Shown: positions 32,015 to 40,763, counted from the stretch's first letter. The stretch is DNA of 64,000 nucleotides from JBFELU01 sp041551965 (GCA_041551965.1 JBFELU010000004.1:7080-71079), one strand, 5' to 3'. Made by a program: numbers and translations. Notes: generated from the letters alone by a model not told the origin.

Positions 32015-32647
32015 TCACACCATGCCGGTCGACAGTGCGAAGAGGATCTGGGCCCCGTAGTAGAGCGGCAGACCCCAGGCCCGATTGACGAATCCGGGAG
32101 CCACGAAGCGCTGCCGGGCCACGGCCAGGTCCGAGAGGTAGAAGGCGGCGGCTGCGGGGAGGACCGGCCACGGCGCACCTGCGGTGGCGGCCCCGATCGC
32201 AGCGGCGAGCATGACGCTGATGATGGTGATGTAGGCGACGACCGGGACCCTCATCGGGGTGGGGAGATGGGGCCACAGCCAGCGACCCACGAACCCGGCC
32301 GCCGCTCCGATCCCGAGTGCCGCCACCGGGATCCACATCGCATCGATACCCGAGACGGCGAACGCCCCGACGTAGGCGATATGGGACAGCAGAAACGCCG
32401 CCAAACCCGTCAGGAACCATCGCCGGCCCGGGGGGACCAGGGAGACATCGCCGATCCAACCCAGGCACAGCGCCACGAGCACCCACCACCCGTACCCCGA
32501 ATCGGTGGCGCCGGCGGCGAGCGCCGTTGCCACGAAGCCGGTGGACGACAGCGCCTTGACCGGGAGCCGCCACCCCGCCTCGCCTCGTTCGGCGAGCAAC
32601 AGGGCCGCCACCCCACAGATGGTGAGGACCACCGGCACGATCGTCAT
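32015..32647 (-). CDS. Lysoplasmalogenase (YhhN/TMEM86 family)
   Basis: A 210-residue membrane protein with seven to eight TM helices, of the YhhN family (PF07947). Family members hydrolyse the vinyl-ether bond of lysoplasmalogens. Typical marks are LPVKALSSTGF near the start, LCLGWIGDVSL near residue 65, FLLSHIAYVGAF near 85 and AFYLSDLAVARQRFV near 180, with the conserved Asp residues of the putative active site. Its ATG overlaps the stop of the glycolipid-binding gene (ATGA), so both probably serve lipid metabolism. Confidence 0.9.
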   Translation of the reverse strand: MTIVPVVLTICGVAALLLAERGEAGWRLPVKALSSTGFVATALAAGATDSGYGWWVLVALCLGWIGDVSLVPPGRRWFLTGLAAFLLSHIAYVGAFAVSGIDAMWIPVAALGIGAAAGFVGRWLWPHLPTPMRVPVVAYITIISVMLAAAIGAATAGAPWPVLPAAAAFYLSDLAVARQRFVAPGFVNRAWGLPLYYGAQILFALSTGMV

Positions 32648-33189
32648 GGGCCGACCTCCCTCCACAGGCTCCCGAAATTGCGGATGAGGCCGTCCTCGCG
32701 AAGCTCCAGCGTCGCTTCGGATTCTCCCGTGCGGTAGCGATAGGTCCGGTCGCCGATGCGCTCGTAGCGCTGCACGATCCGACCGATGTCTCGACCGGGA
32801 AAGCGGACCCAGGCCGCATCGGTGGTCACCTCCTCGCCGAGCGGCGGCTCGAGTCGATTGATGGCGATGATGGTGGTGGCAGGGGTGAACTCCAGGTCGA
32901 CGTCGAGGCATCCCTCGATGGCCTCGAGCTCCCTCTCACCTGCCGTCCAACGACCCTCCCCGTCGCTCTGCAGAGCCACGGCATCCCGGCGTCGGTCTCC
33001 GTCCACCCTGATTCCCACCACCCTGGTTCGCCATGCCTCGTCGACGACGATGCTGTAGCGGATCTCGGTGGGGTCTCGCCGGACGGTGAGGAGCACCGTG
33101 CCCGAAAGCCGGCGACCGCCGTCGCCGGTGGGTTCGAGCGTGCTCCTCTCGAGCGAACCCCCCGGGCCGGCCCACAGCGCCGATGGCAT
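32644..33189 (-). CDS. Putative glycolipid-binding domain protein (PF06475)
   Basis: A 181-residue soluble protein. The patterns VVDEAWRTRVVGIRVDGD, GCLDVDLEFTPATTIIAINR, AAWVRFPGRDI, IVQRYERIGDRTYRYRTG and NFGSLWREV follow the glycolipid-binding family of pseudomonads and actinobacteria closely. Biological function is unclear in the family. It begins a two-gene unit with the lysoplasmalogenase. The -10 box of the gene begins in the stop codon of serC. Confidence 0.85.
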   Translation of the reverse strand: MPSALWAGPGGSLERSTLEPTGDGGRRLSGTVLLTVRRDPTEIRYSIVVDEAWRTRVVGIRVDGDRRRDAVALQSDGEGRWTAGERELEAIEGCLDVDLEFTPATTIIAINRLEPPLGEEVTTDAAWVRFPGRDIGRIVQRYERIGDRTYRYRTGESEATLELREDGLIRNFGSLWREVGP

Positions 33190-33195
33190 GCCGGC

Positions 33196-33201
33196 AGGCT
33201 A
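33196..33201 (-). promoter_or_regulatory. -10 box TAGCCT sharing the serC stop codon
   Basis: The TAG stop of serC (33201-33199) is the first half of TAGCCT, followed by the 6-nt spacer GCCGGC and ATG at 33189. It gives a leaderless start for the glycolipid-binding gene. Confidence 0.5.
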
Positions 33202-34314
33202 CCCGGCGTCGAGAGAGGCCACGATGTAGTCGATTGCCGCCAGGAGCCGCTCGACGTCGCCGGGCTCAACGTTCGGGAAGGCGGCGACGCGGAGCTGATT
33301 GTGGCCGAGCTTGCGATAACCCTCCACGTCGACGATGCCGTTGGCGCTGAGGGCTGCGGCGACCGATGAGACCGGTATGTCCGGCACGAGATCGACCGTG
33401 GCCACCGTGGGGCTCCGATGGGCGGGTTCGCGGACGAACGGCGTCGCGTAGTCCGAGGCCTCGGCCCATCGGTAGACGGTGTCGGCGCTGCCCCGGCAGC
33501 GGGCGGCCGCCTCGGGGATTCCACCTTGGGCCAGGAGCCAGTCGACCTGATCGGCGAGCAGGAACAGCGTGGTCAGCGACGGCGTGTTGAGAGTCTGGTC
33601 GCGCACCGACTCGGAGACCGCGACCGCGAGATCGAGGAAGGGGGGAACCCAGCGCTCGCCGAGCGCCGAGATCCGCTCGAGGGCGGCCGGCGAGAAGAGA
33701 GCCACCCAGAGCCCCCCTTCCGCGCCGAACGCCTTCTGCGGAGAGAAGTAATAGACATCGAAGTCGTGGGGATCGACTTCGATCGCTCCGGCGGCCGACG
33801 TTCCGTCGACCGCGACGAGACCTTCGGCGGAGGGCCGATCCACGGGCATCATGACCCCGGTCGATGTTTCGTTGTGGGTCAGAGCAAAGAGGTCCACGTC
33901 GGGATGAGCGTGCGGCTCGGGTCGCGACCCGACCGGGGCTTCGACCAAGACCGGTTCCTCGAGGTCGGGCGCCGCCGCCACCGTCGCCGCAAAACGCTCC
34001 GAGAAGATCCCGAACACGTAGTGCTGACTGCGTCGCTCGATCAACCGGAACACCGCGGCATCCCAGAAGGCTGTGGCACCGCCGTTCCCCAGAACGACCT
34101 CGAACCCGTCGGGGAGGGTGAACAACTCGGAGAGGCCGCTGCGGATGCGGCGGATCACGGAGCGGACCGGCTCGCGACGATGACTCGTCCCGAGGTAGAG
34201 GGGAGCAGCCACGAGCGCGGCGAGGGCATCGGACCGGATCTTCGAGGGGCCCGCGCCGAATCGTCCGTCGCCGGGACGGAGGCCGTCGGGGAGTCGGATG
34301 GAGGACGGTTCCAC
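33199..34314 (-). CDS. serC: Phosphoserine aminotransferase
   Basis: A 371-residue PLP enzyme, the actinobacterial type of SerC, converting 3-phosphohydroxypyruvate and glutamate to phosphoserine in serine synthesis. The start LPDGLRPGDGRFGAGPSKIR is typical, as are TSHRREPVRSVIR near residue 45, the LGNGGATAFWD loop, and the PLP Lys in YYFSPQKAFGAEGGLWVAL near 195. The GTG start at 34314 is supported by TAGGTT 6 nt upstream. A second aminotransferase gene is divergent from it. Confidence 0.93.
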   Translation of the reverse strand: MEPSSIRLPDGLRPGDGRFGAGPSKIRSDALAALVAAPLYLGTSHRREPVRSVIRRIRSGLSELFTLPDGFEVVLGNGGATAFWDAAVFRLIERRSQHYVFGIFSERFAATVAAAPDLEEPVLVEAPVGSRPEPHAHPDVDLFALTHNETSTGVMMPVDRPSAEGLVAVDGTSAAGAIEVDPHDFDVYYFSPQKAFGAEGGLWVALFSPAALERISALGERWVPPFLDLAVAVSESVRDQTLNTPSLTTLFLLADQVDWLLAQGGIPEAAARCRGSADTVYRWAEASDYATPFVREPAHRSPTVATVDLVPDIPVSSVAAALSANGIVDVEGYRKLGHNQLRVAAFPNVEPGDVERLLAAIDYIVASLDAG

Positions 34315-34320
34315 GGGCGT

Positions 34321-34326
34321 AACCTA
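34321..34326 (-). promoter_or_regulatory. -10 box TAGGTT of serC (leaderless type)
   Basis: TAGGTT with the 6-nt spacer ACGCCC before the GTG at 34314. Confidence 0.5.
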
Positions 34327-34356
34327 TCTGGTACCGACCCGAAGGAGGGAATCGAG

Positions 34357-35550
34357 ATGCCGACCGGTGTGTCCCAGCGACTTGCCGCCATCGAGGAGTC
34401 GGCGACCCTGGCCATCACGGCGCGGGCCAAGGAACTGCGCGCCGCTGGTGAGCCGGTGATCGGATTCGGTGCGGGGGAGCCCGACTTCCCCACACCCGAT
34501 CACATCGTCGCCGCCGCCGTCGAGGCGTGTCGGAATCCGGCCAATCACAAGTACACCCCGGCGGCCGGCTTGCCCGAGCTGCGCGAGGCGGTCGCAGCAG
34601 AGGCCAAGAAGACCGCCGGCCTCGACGTCGCTCCCTCCCAGGTGGTGATCACCAACGGAGGCAAGGGGGCGGTGTTCGCCGGGCTGGCCGCCCTGCTCGA
34701 CCCCGGGGACGAGGTCCTCATGCCCGCTCCGTACTGGGTCACCTATCCGGAGGCGATCGCTCTCGCCGGGGGGGTCATGAAGGTGATCCCCACCGATGTC
34801 GAGGCCGGCTTCCGGGCCAGCGTCGAGCAACTCGAAGCGGCACGGACGCCGAAGACGAAGGCCCTCATCTTCGTGTCCCCGTCCAACCCGAGCGGCGCCG
34901 TGTACACGCCCGCCGAGGTTTCCGAGATCGGCCGCTGGGCGGTGGAGAACGACGTCTGGGTGCTCTCCGACGACATCTACGACCACCTCGTCTACGGAGA
35001 CGCCCGTTTCAGCTCCGTGGCCGCGGTCCCGGGGGCAGAGGAGCGGACCGTCATCGCCAACGGAGTGTCGAAGACGTTCGCCATGACCGGCTGGCGGGTC
35101 GGGTGGCTGATCGGCCCCGAGCCGGTCGCCAAGGCGGTGACCAGGTTCCAATCACACGCTTCCTCGAACGTGGCCAACGTCCCGCAGCGGGCGGCCCTGG
35201 CGGCGCTCACCGGGCCGACGGAGCCCATCGAGGAGATGCGCCGGGCCTTCGACCGTCGGCGGGCCGCGATGACGGAGATGTTGCAGGCAACGCCCGGCGT
35301 CACCGCCATCGACCCCGAGGGCGCCTTCTACGCCTTCCCCGCCGTCGATGGACTGCTCGATCGACCGCTGCGCGGCAAGCAGGCGGCCACTTCGATGGAA
35401 CTGGCAGCCTTGCTGCTCGACGAGATCAAGATCGCCGTCGTGCCCGGCGAGGCATTCGGGGCATCGGGCTACCTCCGCTTCTCCTTCGCGCTGTCGGACG
35501 AGGATCTCGCCGACGGTCTGCAGCGTCTCGGGGAGCTGGCCGCCGACTAG
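34357..35550 (+). CDS. Class I pyridoxal-phosphate aminotransferase (aspartate aminotransferase type)
   Basis: A 397-residue aminotransferase of subgroup I-gamma, close to aspartate aminotransferases of thermophiles and actinobacteria. It opens VSQRLAAIEESATLAITARA, has GEPVIGFGAGEPDFPTPDHI, ITNGGKGAVFAGLAALLDPG, SPSNPSGAVYTPAE with the conserved Asn, and the PLP Lys in NGVSKTFAMTGWRVGWLIG near residue 235. The C-terminal Arg in FSFALSDED-type context (YLRFSFALSD) binds the substrate carboxylate. The ATG at 34357 has GAAGGAGGG upstream. The frame upstream is a shadow of serC. Confidence 0.92.
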   Translation: MPTGVSQRLAAIEESATLAITARAKELRAAGEPVIGFGAGEPDFPTPDHIVAAAVEACRNPANHKYTPAAGLPELREAVAAEAKKTAGLDVAPSQVVITNGGKGAVFAGLAALLDPGDEVLMPAPYWVTYPEAIALAGGVMKVIPTDVEAGFRASVEQLEAARTPKTKALIFVSPSNPSGAVYTPAEVSEIGRWAVENDVWVLSDDIYDHLVYGDARFSSVAAVPGAEERTVIANGVSKTFAMTGWRVGWLIGPEPVAKAVTRFQSHASSNVANVPQRAALAALTGPTEPIEEMRRAFDRRRAAMTEMLQATPGVTAIDPEGAFYAFPAVDGLLDRPLRGKQAATSMELAALLLDEIKIAVVPGEAFGASGYLRFSFALSDEDLADGLQRLGELAAD

Positions 35551-35554
35551 CCGA

Positions 35555-35980
35555 TCAGCGTTCGGTCAGGGCGATGAGTGCCTGCCGGTAGCCGTCGACG
35601 CCCTCGCCGGCGATGGTCACGGCACAGACGTCCGCGATCACCGATCGGGCGCGCCATTCCTCGCGCGCCGCGATGTCACTGATATGGACCTCGGCCGTAG
35701 GAAGCCCGATTGCCTCGATGGCATCGCGGAGGGCATACGAGTAGTGGGTGAGCGCACCCGGGTTGATCACGACTCCGTCGTAACGACCGATCGCACCGTG
35801 GAGCAGATCGATGAGGGTTCCCTCGTGGTTCGACTGGGCGGTCTCGATCTCGCATCCGAGTTCGCGACCCCACGCCCGGCAGCGGTCCTCGAGTTCGGCG
35901 AGGGTGGTCTCGCCGTAGACCGTGGGGTCGCGAATGCCGAGGAGATTGAGATTGGGTCCGTTGAGGACGAGAACCCGCAT
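35555..35980 (-). CDS. aroQ: Type II 3-dehydroquinate dehydratase
   Basis: A 141-residue type II dehydroquinase of the shikimate pathway. Motifs are MRVLVLNGPNLNLLG with the PNLNLLG signature, the catalytic-loop Tyr in DPTVYGETT (the usual Arg-x-x-x-x-Tyr arrangement), SNHEGTLIDLLH, INPGALTHYSYALRDAI and the active-site His in VHISDIAAREEWR. Length is normal. The ATG lies 7 nt after TAACCT. It follows lplA on the minus strand and is convergent with the aminotransferase. Confidence 0.94.
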   Translation of the reverse strand: MRVLVLNGPNLNLLGIRDPTVYGETTLAELEDRCRAWGRELGCEIETAQSNHEGTLIDLLHGAIGRYDGVVINPGALTHYSYALRDAIEAIGLPTAEVHISDIAAREEWRARSVIADVCAVTIAGEGVDGYRQALIALTER

Positions 35981-35985
35981 GGCGG

Positions 35986-36729
35986 TCAGGTTATCGATTC
36001 GTCGGCACGCAGGGCTTCGGCGGCCCGGAGCGTCGCCGGTTCGAAGTCGGACTCCTCGAGGTCGAAGCGGGAGCCGAAGGCTTCGATCAGGGCCCGGTGA
36101 GCCTGCGGTACCGTGGTGGGTGCCTCGGCGGCGATGGCGCCGGTTGCCTCCGGGTCCCACGGATACCCGAGGGCCGCATAGACCGGCGACAGGGCCTGAT
36201 TGGTGAGGTCGATCCGGTCCACGACCACGACGCCGCCCACGTGAGCGGCGCCGGCCACCAGGCGCTGGCCGACGCCCATGATCTTGGTGTGGCCCCGGGC
36301 GTTGACGCTGTACGCCCCGGGGCAGTATTCGCCCGGCACCTCTCCGACCCGAGCATCCACGCCGAGTGACGTCAGGGCCTCGACGACGATTGCCGTGATC
36401 AACTCGAATCGGGCATGGATGGTTTCACGGGGTCGGGATTCGGGCACGGCCCAGGCGAAGGCGAGCGTGGCCTCGTGGAAGACGGCGGCCGTGCCTCCGG
36501 CGAGCCGTTCGACCGCGGCGAAACCCGAAGCGACGGCGGCCCGCCGTGCTGCGGGATAGCCGGGATCGACGGTGTCGCGCCGGCCGAACGCCACCATGCG
36601 CTCGGGCACGAAGATGCGAAGCGTCTCGGCGATTTCCCCGGCGGCCACTCGATCGAGGATCGCCCGCGACACCGCACCGTCGAGGGGCGCGGCGACGCGT
36701 TCGGTCAGGAGGCGAATGGGCCGGGTCAC
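35986..36729 (-). CDS. Lipoate-protein ligase A family protein
   Basis: A 247-residue member of the biotin/lipoate ligase superfamily (PF03099). It shows FVPERMVAFGRRDTVDPGY near residue 40, VERLAGGTAAVFHEATLAFA (the RxxGG lipoate-binding motif) near 75, and the invariant Lys in ARGHTKIMGVGQRL near 150. It attaches lipoyl or octanoyl groups to carrier proteins; which reaction cannot be told. No lipoyl synthase or E2 gene is nearby. It starts with GTG, 7 nt after TACCCT. Confidence 0.88.
   Translation of the reverse strand: MTRPIRLLTERVAAPLDGAVSRAILDRVAAGEIAETLRIFVPERMVAFGRRDTVDPGYPAARRAAVASGFAAVERLAGGTAAVFHEATLAFAWAVPESRPRETIHARFELITAIVVEALTSLGVDARVGEVPGEYCPGAYSVNARGHTKIMGVGQRLVAGAAHVGGVVVVDRIDLTNQALSPVYAALGYPWDPEATGAIAAEAPTTVPQAHRALIEAFGSRFDLEESDFEPATLRAAEALRADESIT
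35988..35993 (-). promoter_or_regulatory. -10 box TAACCT of aroQ (leaderless type)
   Basis: TAACCT with a 7-nt spacer to the ATG at 35980. It overlaps the end of the lplA-like gene. Confidence 0.5.
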
Positions 36730-36736
36730 GAGTGCG

Positions 36737-36742
36737 AGGGTA
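36737..36742 (-). promoter_or_regulatory. -10 box TACCCT of the lplA-like gene (leaderless type)
   Basis: TACCCT with the 7-nt spacer CGCACTC before the GTG at 36729. Confidence 0.5.
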
Positions 36743-36815
36743 GGCCCGGAAAGGGATGAACCTCGAACTCGAGCTTGCCGACCATAATCGGAGGGCCGAT
36801 CCGTTCGGCGATGTC

Positions 36816-37505
36816 ATGCCACGCTTGATCACCATTGCGCTCATCACCGCATTGCTGGCTTCGGCCTGCGGCAACGCTCTCGACGGCGTCGGGGAGCTGT
36901 CGCGACGGATCGTGCACGGAGACGATGAGGAGATCGCGGTGACGACCGTCGCCGAATCCACCGGTATCGGCCTGAGGGGCATCACAGACCTCGTCTGGTG
37001 GAACGACGGCCTCGATGGCGGAAACGAGGGCAGGTTGGCACTCATCCGGGAGGTCTGGCAGCGGGGCGACGGGGTGAGTGCCTACGTGCAGGCGAGCCGG
37101 TCCGAGATCGCGGTCGCCCTTCCCGGCGTCGAGTTCCCCAGACTGGCGCCGGAGGCCGTCACCCACGTGACCAGCCAGCTCGTGTACGACCCGCAGACGG
37201 GGCTGCTCGATGCGGCCACGTCGGCCGCGTTCGGGCTGTGGGCGGGCGAGCCCTACGTCGCCCCCCGGTCTGAGGCGCAGCTCGTCGTGCTGCGTGTGGG
37301 CCTGGCCACATCCGGTGAGCAGGAGACCACCGACATCTCGTCCTTCAGCGTGGGGGGCGGGCGCGAGCTGGCGTGGGCGGACGGTGACTACGTGTACCAG
37401 CTCTTCTGCCGCACGGGCATCGGTGAGGCGGCCTGCTTCGCCGTCGCCGAGTCGACGACCCCTCTGGCCGTCCTGACCGTGATCCAGGCCCCCACCGATA
37501 CCTGA
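36816..37505 (+). CDS. Hypothetical secreted lipoprotein
   Basis: A 229-residue exported protein. From the ATG at 36816 a short signal peptide (MPRLITIALITALLASACGN) ends in a lipobox-like ASAC whose -3 residue is Ala in place of the usual Leu. The mature part is mainly beta-strand with few Cys (one pair in YQLFCRTGIGEAACFAVAES near the C-terminus that may form a disulphide). I recognise no family. The frame can be extended to 36756, but that would bury the signal peptide. CATAAT at 36783-36788 may be its -10 box. Confidence 0.65.
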   Translation: MPRLITIALITALLASACGNALDGVGELSRRIVHGDDEEIAVTTVAESTGIGLRGITDLVWWNDGLDGGNEGRLALIREVWQRGDGVSAYVQASRSEIAVALPGVEFPRLAPEAVTHVTSQLVYDPQTGLLDAATSAAFGLWAGEPYVAPRSEAQLVVLRVGLATSGEQETTDISSFSVGGGRELAWADGDYVYQLFCRTGIGEAACFAVAESTTPLAVLTVIQAPTDT

Positions 37506-37522
37506 TTCGTCGGGACCGCCGA

Positions 37523-37528
37523 TAACCT
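37523..37528 (+). promoter_or_regulatory. -10 box TAACCT of the ABC exporter gene
   Basis: TAACCT lies 25 nt before the GTG at 37554. The short leader carries GGAGGTGA directly before the start. Confidence 0.35.
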
Positions 37529-37553
37529 GGCGCTCCGGCCCTCGCGGAGGTGA

Positions 37554-39452
37554 GTGATCTTCCACAGCGGCGGATGGTGGTCGTACCTCAAGTACGACGA
37601 AGAGCAGGACCGGCCCTCGATCGACCGGGGGCTCCTGGTTCGGGTGGTGCGCTACGCCCGCCCCTACCGGCACCTGTTGCTGATAGTGCTGGGCACGGTC
37701 GTCCTCATCACCGGGGTGTCGTTGCTTCCACCCCTGCTCATGCGCGATCTCATAGACCGGGCGATCCCGGACGAGGACCTGGGTCGCGTCACCTGGCTCG
37801 GGTTGGGAATGGTGGCGGTCCCCATCGTGAACGGCATCATCGGGGTCGCCCAACGCTGGGCTTCGGCACGTGCGGGTGAGGGCATCATCTTCGACCTGCG
37901 GACGGCCCTCTACGGCCACCTGCAACGGATGTCGCTCGCCTTCTTCACCTCGACGAAGCCGGGGGAGTTGATGTCCCGGCTCAACAACGACGTGGTCGGC
38001 GCCCAACAAGCCATCACCGGGACCCTGGTGTCGACGCTGTCCAACGTCTTCGGCGTGGTGGGCACTCTGGTGGTGATGCTCAACCTGGAGTGGCGGCTGA
38101 CCCTGGCCGCGGTGGCGATCCTTCCCCTGTTCATCTATCCCTCCCGCCGTGTCGGCCGCGTGCTGCGCCGTGTGACCCGGGACCAGATGGATGCCAACGC
38201 CCGCATGAACTCGACGCTCAACGAAACTCTGAACGTCAGCGGTGCGCTGCTGGTGAAGTTGTTCGGGCGGTCCCGGGACGAGGATCGGCGCTTTGCGACC
38301 CAGGCTTCCGAGGTTCGGGATCTCGGGGTGCGGCGGGCGCTCATCGGAAGATGGTTCTTCATGGCGCTCGGTGTCGTGAGCGCACTCGGCAGCGCCCTCG
38401 TCTTCTGGTTGGGGGCGGTCCTCGTGATTCGCGGATCGCTGTCTGTCGGCACGATCGTGGCCCTCTCCGCCTATCTGGCGAATCTCTACGGGCCGCTGAC
38501 CGCGCTTTCGAACGCCCGGGTCGAGCTGGCGACGTCGCTGGTCTCGTTCGAGAGGGTCTTCGAGGTCTTGGACCTGTCGCACGACATCCGCGAGCGACCC
38601 GATGCGGAGTCTCCCGACTCGCTGCAAGGCGGTGTCGAGTTCGACGACGTCTCCTTCGACTACCGGGCCGCGAATCCCGCCGGCCTCGATCACGTCAAGC
38701 GCTTCTCGTGGTTCACGCCGCTCGATCGTCCGCCGGACGGTGAGGCGCCGGCTCCTCCGACCGGCCGGACCATGGCACTGCAGGGCCTCGGGTTCTCGGT
38801 ACGCCCGGGCGAGCTGGTGGCCCTCGTTGGTCCCAGCGGCGCCGGGAAGACCACGGTCACCTATTTGATCCCGCGTCTCTACGACGTGACCTCGGGCCAC
38901 ATCAGGATCGACGGTCGCGACGTTCGGGACCTCGCGCTCGACACCCTGGCTGCCGGCATCGGTGTCGTCACCCAGGAGACCTACCTGTTCCACGACACGA
39001 TCGCGGCCAACCTCAGGTACGCCCGACCCGACGCCCATCCCGAAGCGTTGGAGGAGGCCTGCCGGACCGCCAACATCCACGACTTCGTGGTATCGCTCCC
39101 CGCCGGATACGACACCGTTGTGGGCGAGCGCGGCTATCGGCTTTCGGGAGGCGAGAAACAGCGAATCGCCATCGCCCGGGTGATCCTGAAGGATCCCCGC
39201 ATTCTCATCCTGGACGAGGCCACCGCCCACCTCGACGCTCACTCCGAGGCCCTCATCCAGGAGGCACTGGAACGGGTGATGGAGGGACGGACCTCTTTCG
39301 TGATCGCCCACCGGCTGTCGACGATCCTGGCGGCCGATCGCATCCTCGTGCTCGACGAGGGCCGCCTCGTTCAGCAGGGCACCCATCGCGAACTGGCCCA
39401 ACGACCCGGGCTGTATGCCCGGCTCTACGAGACGCAGTTCGCGGGCGTGTGA
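37554..39452 (+). CDS. ABC exporter, fused transmembrane and ATPase domains
   Basis: A 632-residue half-transporter of the MsbA/LmrA type. The six-helix membrane domain spans about residues 40-340. The ATPase domain has Walker A VALVGPSGAGKTT, Q-loop GVVTQETYLF, signature RLSGGEKQR, Walker B ILILDEATAHLD and the switch His in VIAHRLST. A Pro-rich insertion of about 30 residues (centred on LDRPPDGEAPAPPTGRTM) interrupts the start of the ATPase domain, before Walker A. The GTG start has GGAGG only 3 nt upstream, a short spacing. Substrate unknown; the MurT-GatD genes follow. Confidence 0.9.
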   Translation: MIFHSGGWWSYLKYDEEQDRPSIDRGLLVRVVRYARPYRHLLLIVLGTVVLITGVSLLPPLLMRDLIDRAIPDEDLGRVTWLGLGMVAVPIVNGIIGVAQRWASARAGEGIIFDLRTALYGHLQRMSLAFFTSTKPGELMSRLNNDVVGAQQAITGTLVSTLSNVFGVVGTLVVMLNLEWRLTLAAVAILPLFIYPSRRVGRVLRRVTRDQMDANARMNSTLNETLNVSGALLVKLFGRSRDEDRRFATQASEVRDLGVRRALIGRWFFMALGVVSALGSALVFWLGAVLVIRGSLSVGTIVALSAYLANLYGPLTALSNARVELATSLVSFERVFEVLDLSHDIRERPDAESPDSLQGGVEFDDVSFDYRAANPAGLDHVKRFSWFTPLDRPPDGEAPAPPTGRTMALQGLGFSVRPGELVALVGPSGAGKTTVTYLIPRLYDVTSGHIRIDGRDVRDLALDTLAAGIGVVTQETYLFHDTIAANLRYARPDAHPEALEEACRTANIHDFVVSLPAGYDTVVGERGYRLSGGEKQRIAIARVILKDPRILILDEATAHLDAHSEALIQEALERVMEGRTSFVIAHRLSTILAADRILVLDEGRLVQQGTHRELAQRPGLYARLYETQFAGV

Positions 39453-39463
39453 GGGGCCTTGAT

Positions 39464-39469
39464 TAGAGT
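39464..39469 (+). promoter_or_regulatory. -10 box TAGAGT of murT (leaderless type)
   Basis: TAGAGT with a 7-nt spacer to GTG at 39477. It favours that GTG over the ATG 3 nt later and over the in-frame TTG at 39459. Confidence 0.5.
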
Positions 39470-39476
39470 CGCGGCC

Positions 39477-40763
39477 GTGATGCGCCTCAAGCTCGCCAGG
39501 GCCTTGGGGAGACTCGCCGGTCGGGCGAGTCGGATGCTGGGAAGGGGGGGATCGGCCTTCCCCGGCCTCGTGGCCTTGCGGATCGACCCGGGTTTGATTC
39601 GGCGGATCGTCGCCGACCTCCCCGAGGGTGTCGTGGTGGTCACCGGCACCAACGGGAAGACGACGACCACGAAGATGCTCGTTCAGATCCTGAGTCGCGC
39701 CGGCAAGAAGGTGGTCACCAATCCGACGGGATCCAATCTCGCCCGAGGCATCGCCGCACGCCTCATCGAAGTCGCCGATGCCCGGGGATCGATTTCGGAA
39801 GATGTGGCGGTGTTCGAAGTCGATGAGGCGGCGATACGGGCGCTCGGGCCCGAGTTGGCGCCGCGAATGATGGTGGTCACCAACCTGGCCCGCGACCAAC
39901 TCGATCGGTACGGGGAGCTCAACACGACCGCGTCCCACATCCACGCGGCGCTGGAACACACCCGCACCGCCGTGCTCAATGCCGACGATCCGCTGGTGGC
40001 GGGGCTCGCGGGCTCTGCGGCGGAGACCCGGCGTTTCGGTGCCGTTGCGTCGATCCGGGAGCGCATGCCCGACGATCGAAGCCTCTACGGAGCGGCCGGT
40101 GATGCCGCACCCTCGGGCGATCTCGATCTCACCATCGAAGCGGCCGATCCGGCGGGGGACGGGCTCCGGTTGGTGATGGGGATCGGTGGTCGGTCGCGCA
40201 TGTCGGTCGAGCTGCAACTGCCGGGCGTCTTCAATGCCTACAACGCCGCGGCCGCGGCCTTGGCGGCGGTCACCCTCGGCGTCGATCCCGGCGCAGCGGG
40301 CCCGGCTCTCGCGGAGGTCGGGCCGGCGTGGGGCCGGGGCCAGGTGATCCCTTTCCGCGGGCGGAGCGTCCGGCTGCTGCTGGTGAAGAACCCGGCCGGC
40401 TTCAACCAGGCCATCCATCTCCTTCGGGGGGTGCCCGGAGGTGCTCCCATCCTGATCGCCATCAACGACTTGATCGCCGACGGTCGAGACGTGTCGTGGC
40501 TCTGGGATGCCCGGATCGAGGACCTGGCCGGTGCGGGGCACCGGATCGCCACGACCGGGATACGAGCCCTCGACATGGCCGTTCGTCTCAAGTACGCCGG
40601 GATCGAGGCGTGGTGGGAGTCCGATTTCGGGGCGGCGCTCGACCGGTTCATCGATGGGGTGCCTGAGGGAGAGACCGCCTACATCGTTCCCACCTACACC
40701 GCCATGCTCACCCTGCTGGAGATGCTGCTCCCCGGCACCCACCGCACGGAGGCCTGGTCGTGA
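39477..40763 (+). CDS. murT: Lipid II isoglutaminyl synthase, MurT subunit
   Basis: A 428-residue Mur-ligase-type protein. With GatD it amidates the D-glutamate of lipid II at the inner membrane face. The ATP site is VVVVTGTNGKTTTTKML near residue 60, then NPTGSNLARGIAARL, FEVDEAAI and VTNLARDQLDRYGEL, all diagnostic for MurT; the C-terminal DUF1727 domain contains LVKNPAGFNQAIHLL and AINDLIADGRDVSWLWD. The Cys4 zinc ribbon found in staphylococcal MurT is absent, and I see no Cys in the whole protein. Its stop overlaps the gatD start (GTGA). Confidence 0.93.
   Translation: MMRLKLARALGRLAGRASRMLGRGGSAFPGLVALRIDPGLIRRIVADLPEGVVVVTGTNGKTTTTKMLVQILSRAGKKVVTNPTGSNLARGIAARLIEVADARGSISEDVAVFEVDEAAIRALGPELAPRMMVVTNLARDQLDRYGELNTTASHIHAALEHTRTAVLNADDPLVAGLAGSAAETRRFGAVASIRERMPDDRSLYGAAGDAAPSGDLDLTIEAADPAGDGLRLVMGIGGRSRMSVELQLPGVFNAYNAAAAALAAVTLGVDPGAAGPALAEVGPAWGRGQVIPFRGRSVRLLLVKNPAGFNQAIHLLRGVPGGAPILIAINDLIADGRDVSWLWDARIEDLAGAGHRIATTGIRALDMAVRLKYAGIEAWWESDFGAALDRFIDGVPEGETAYIVPTYTAMLTLLEMLLPGTHRTEAWS

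Noticed and set aside
36726..40742. A very long (1338-codon) minus-strand open frame
   Set aside because: It is antisense to the lipoprotein, ABC exporter and murT genes, is rich in Arg, Gly, Asp, Gln and His as is typical of antisense frames in GC-rich DNA, and contains no recognisable domain. The sense genes have clear motifs.
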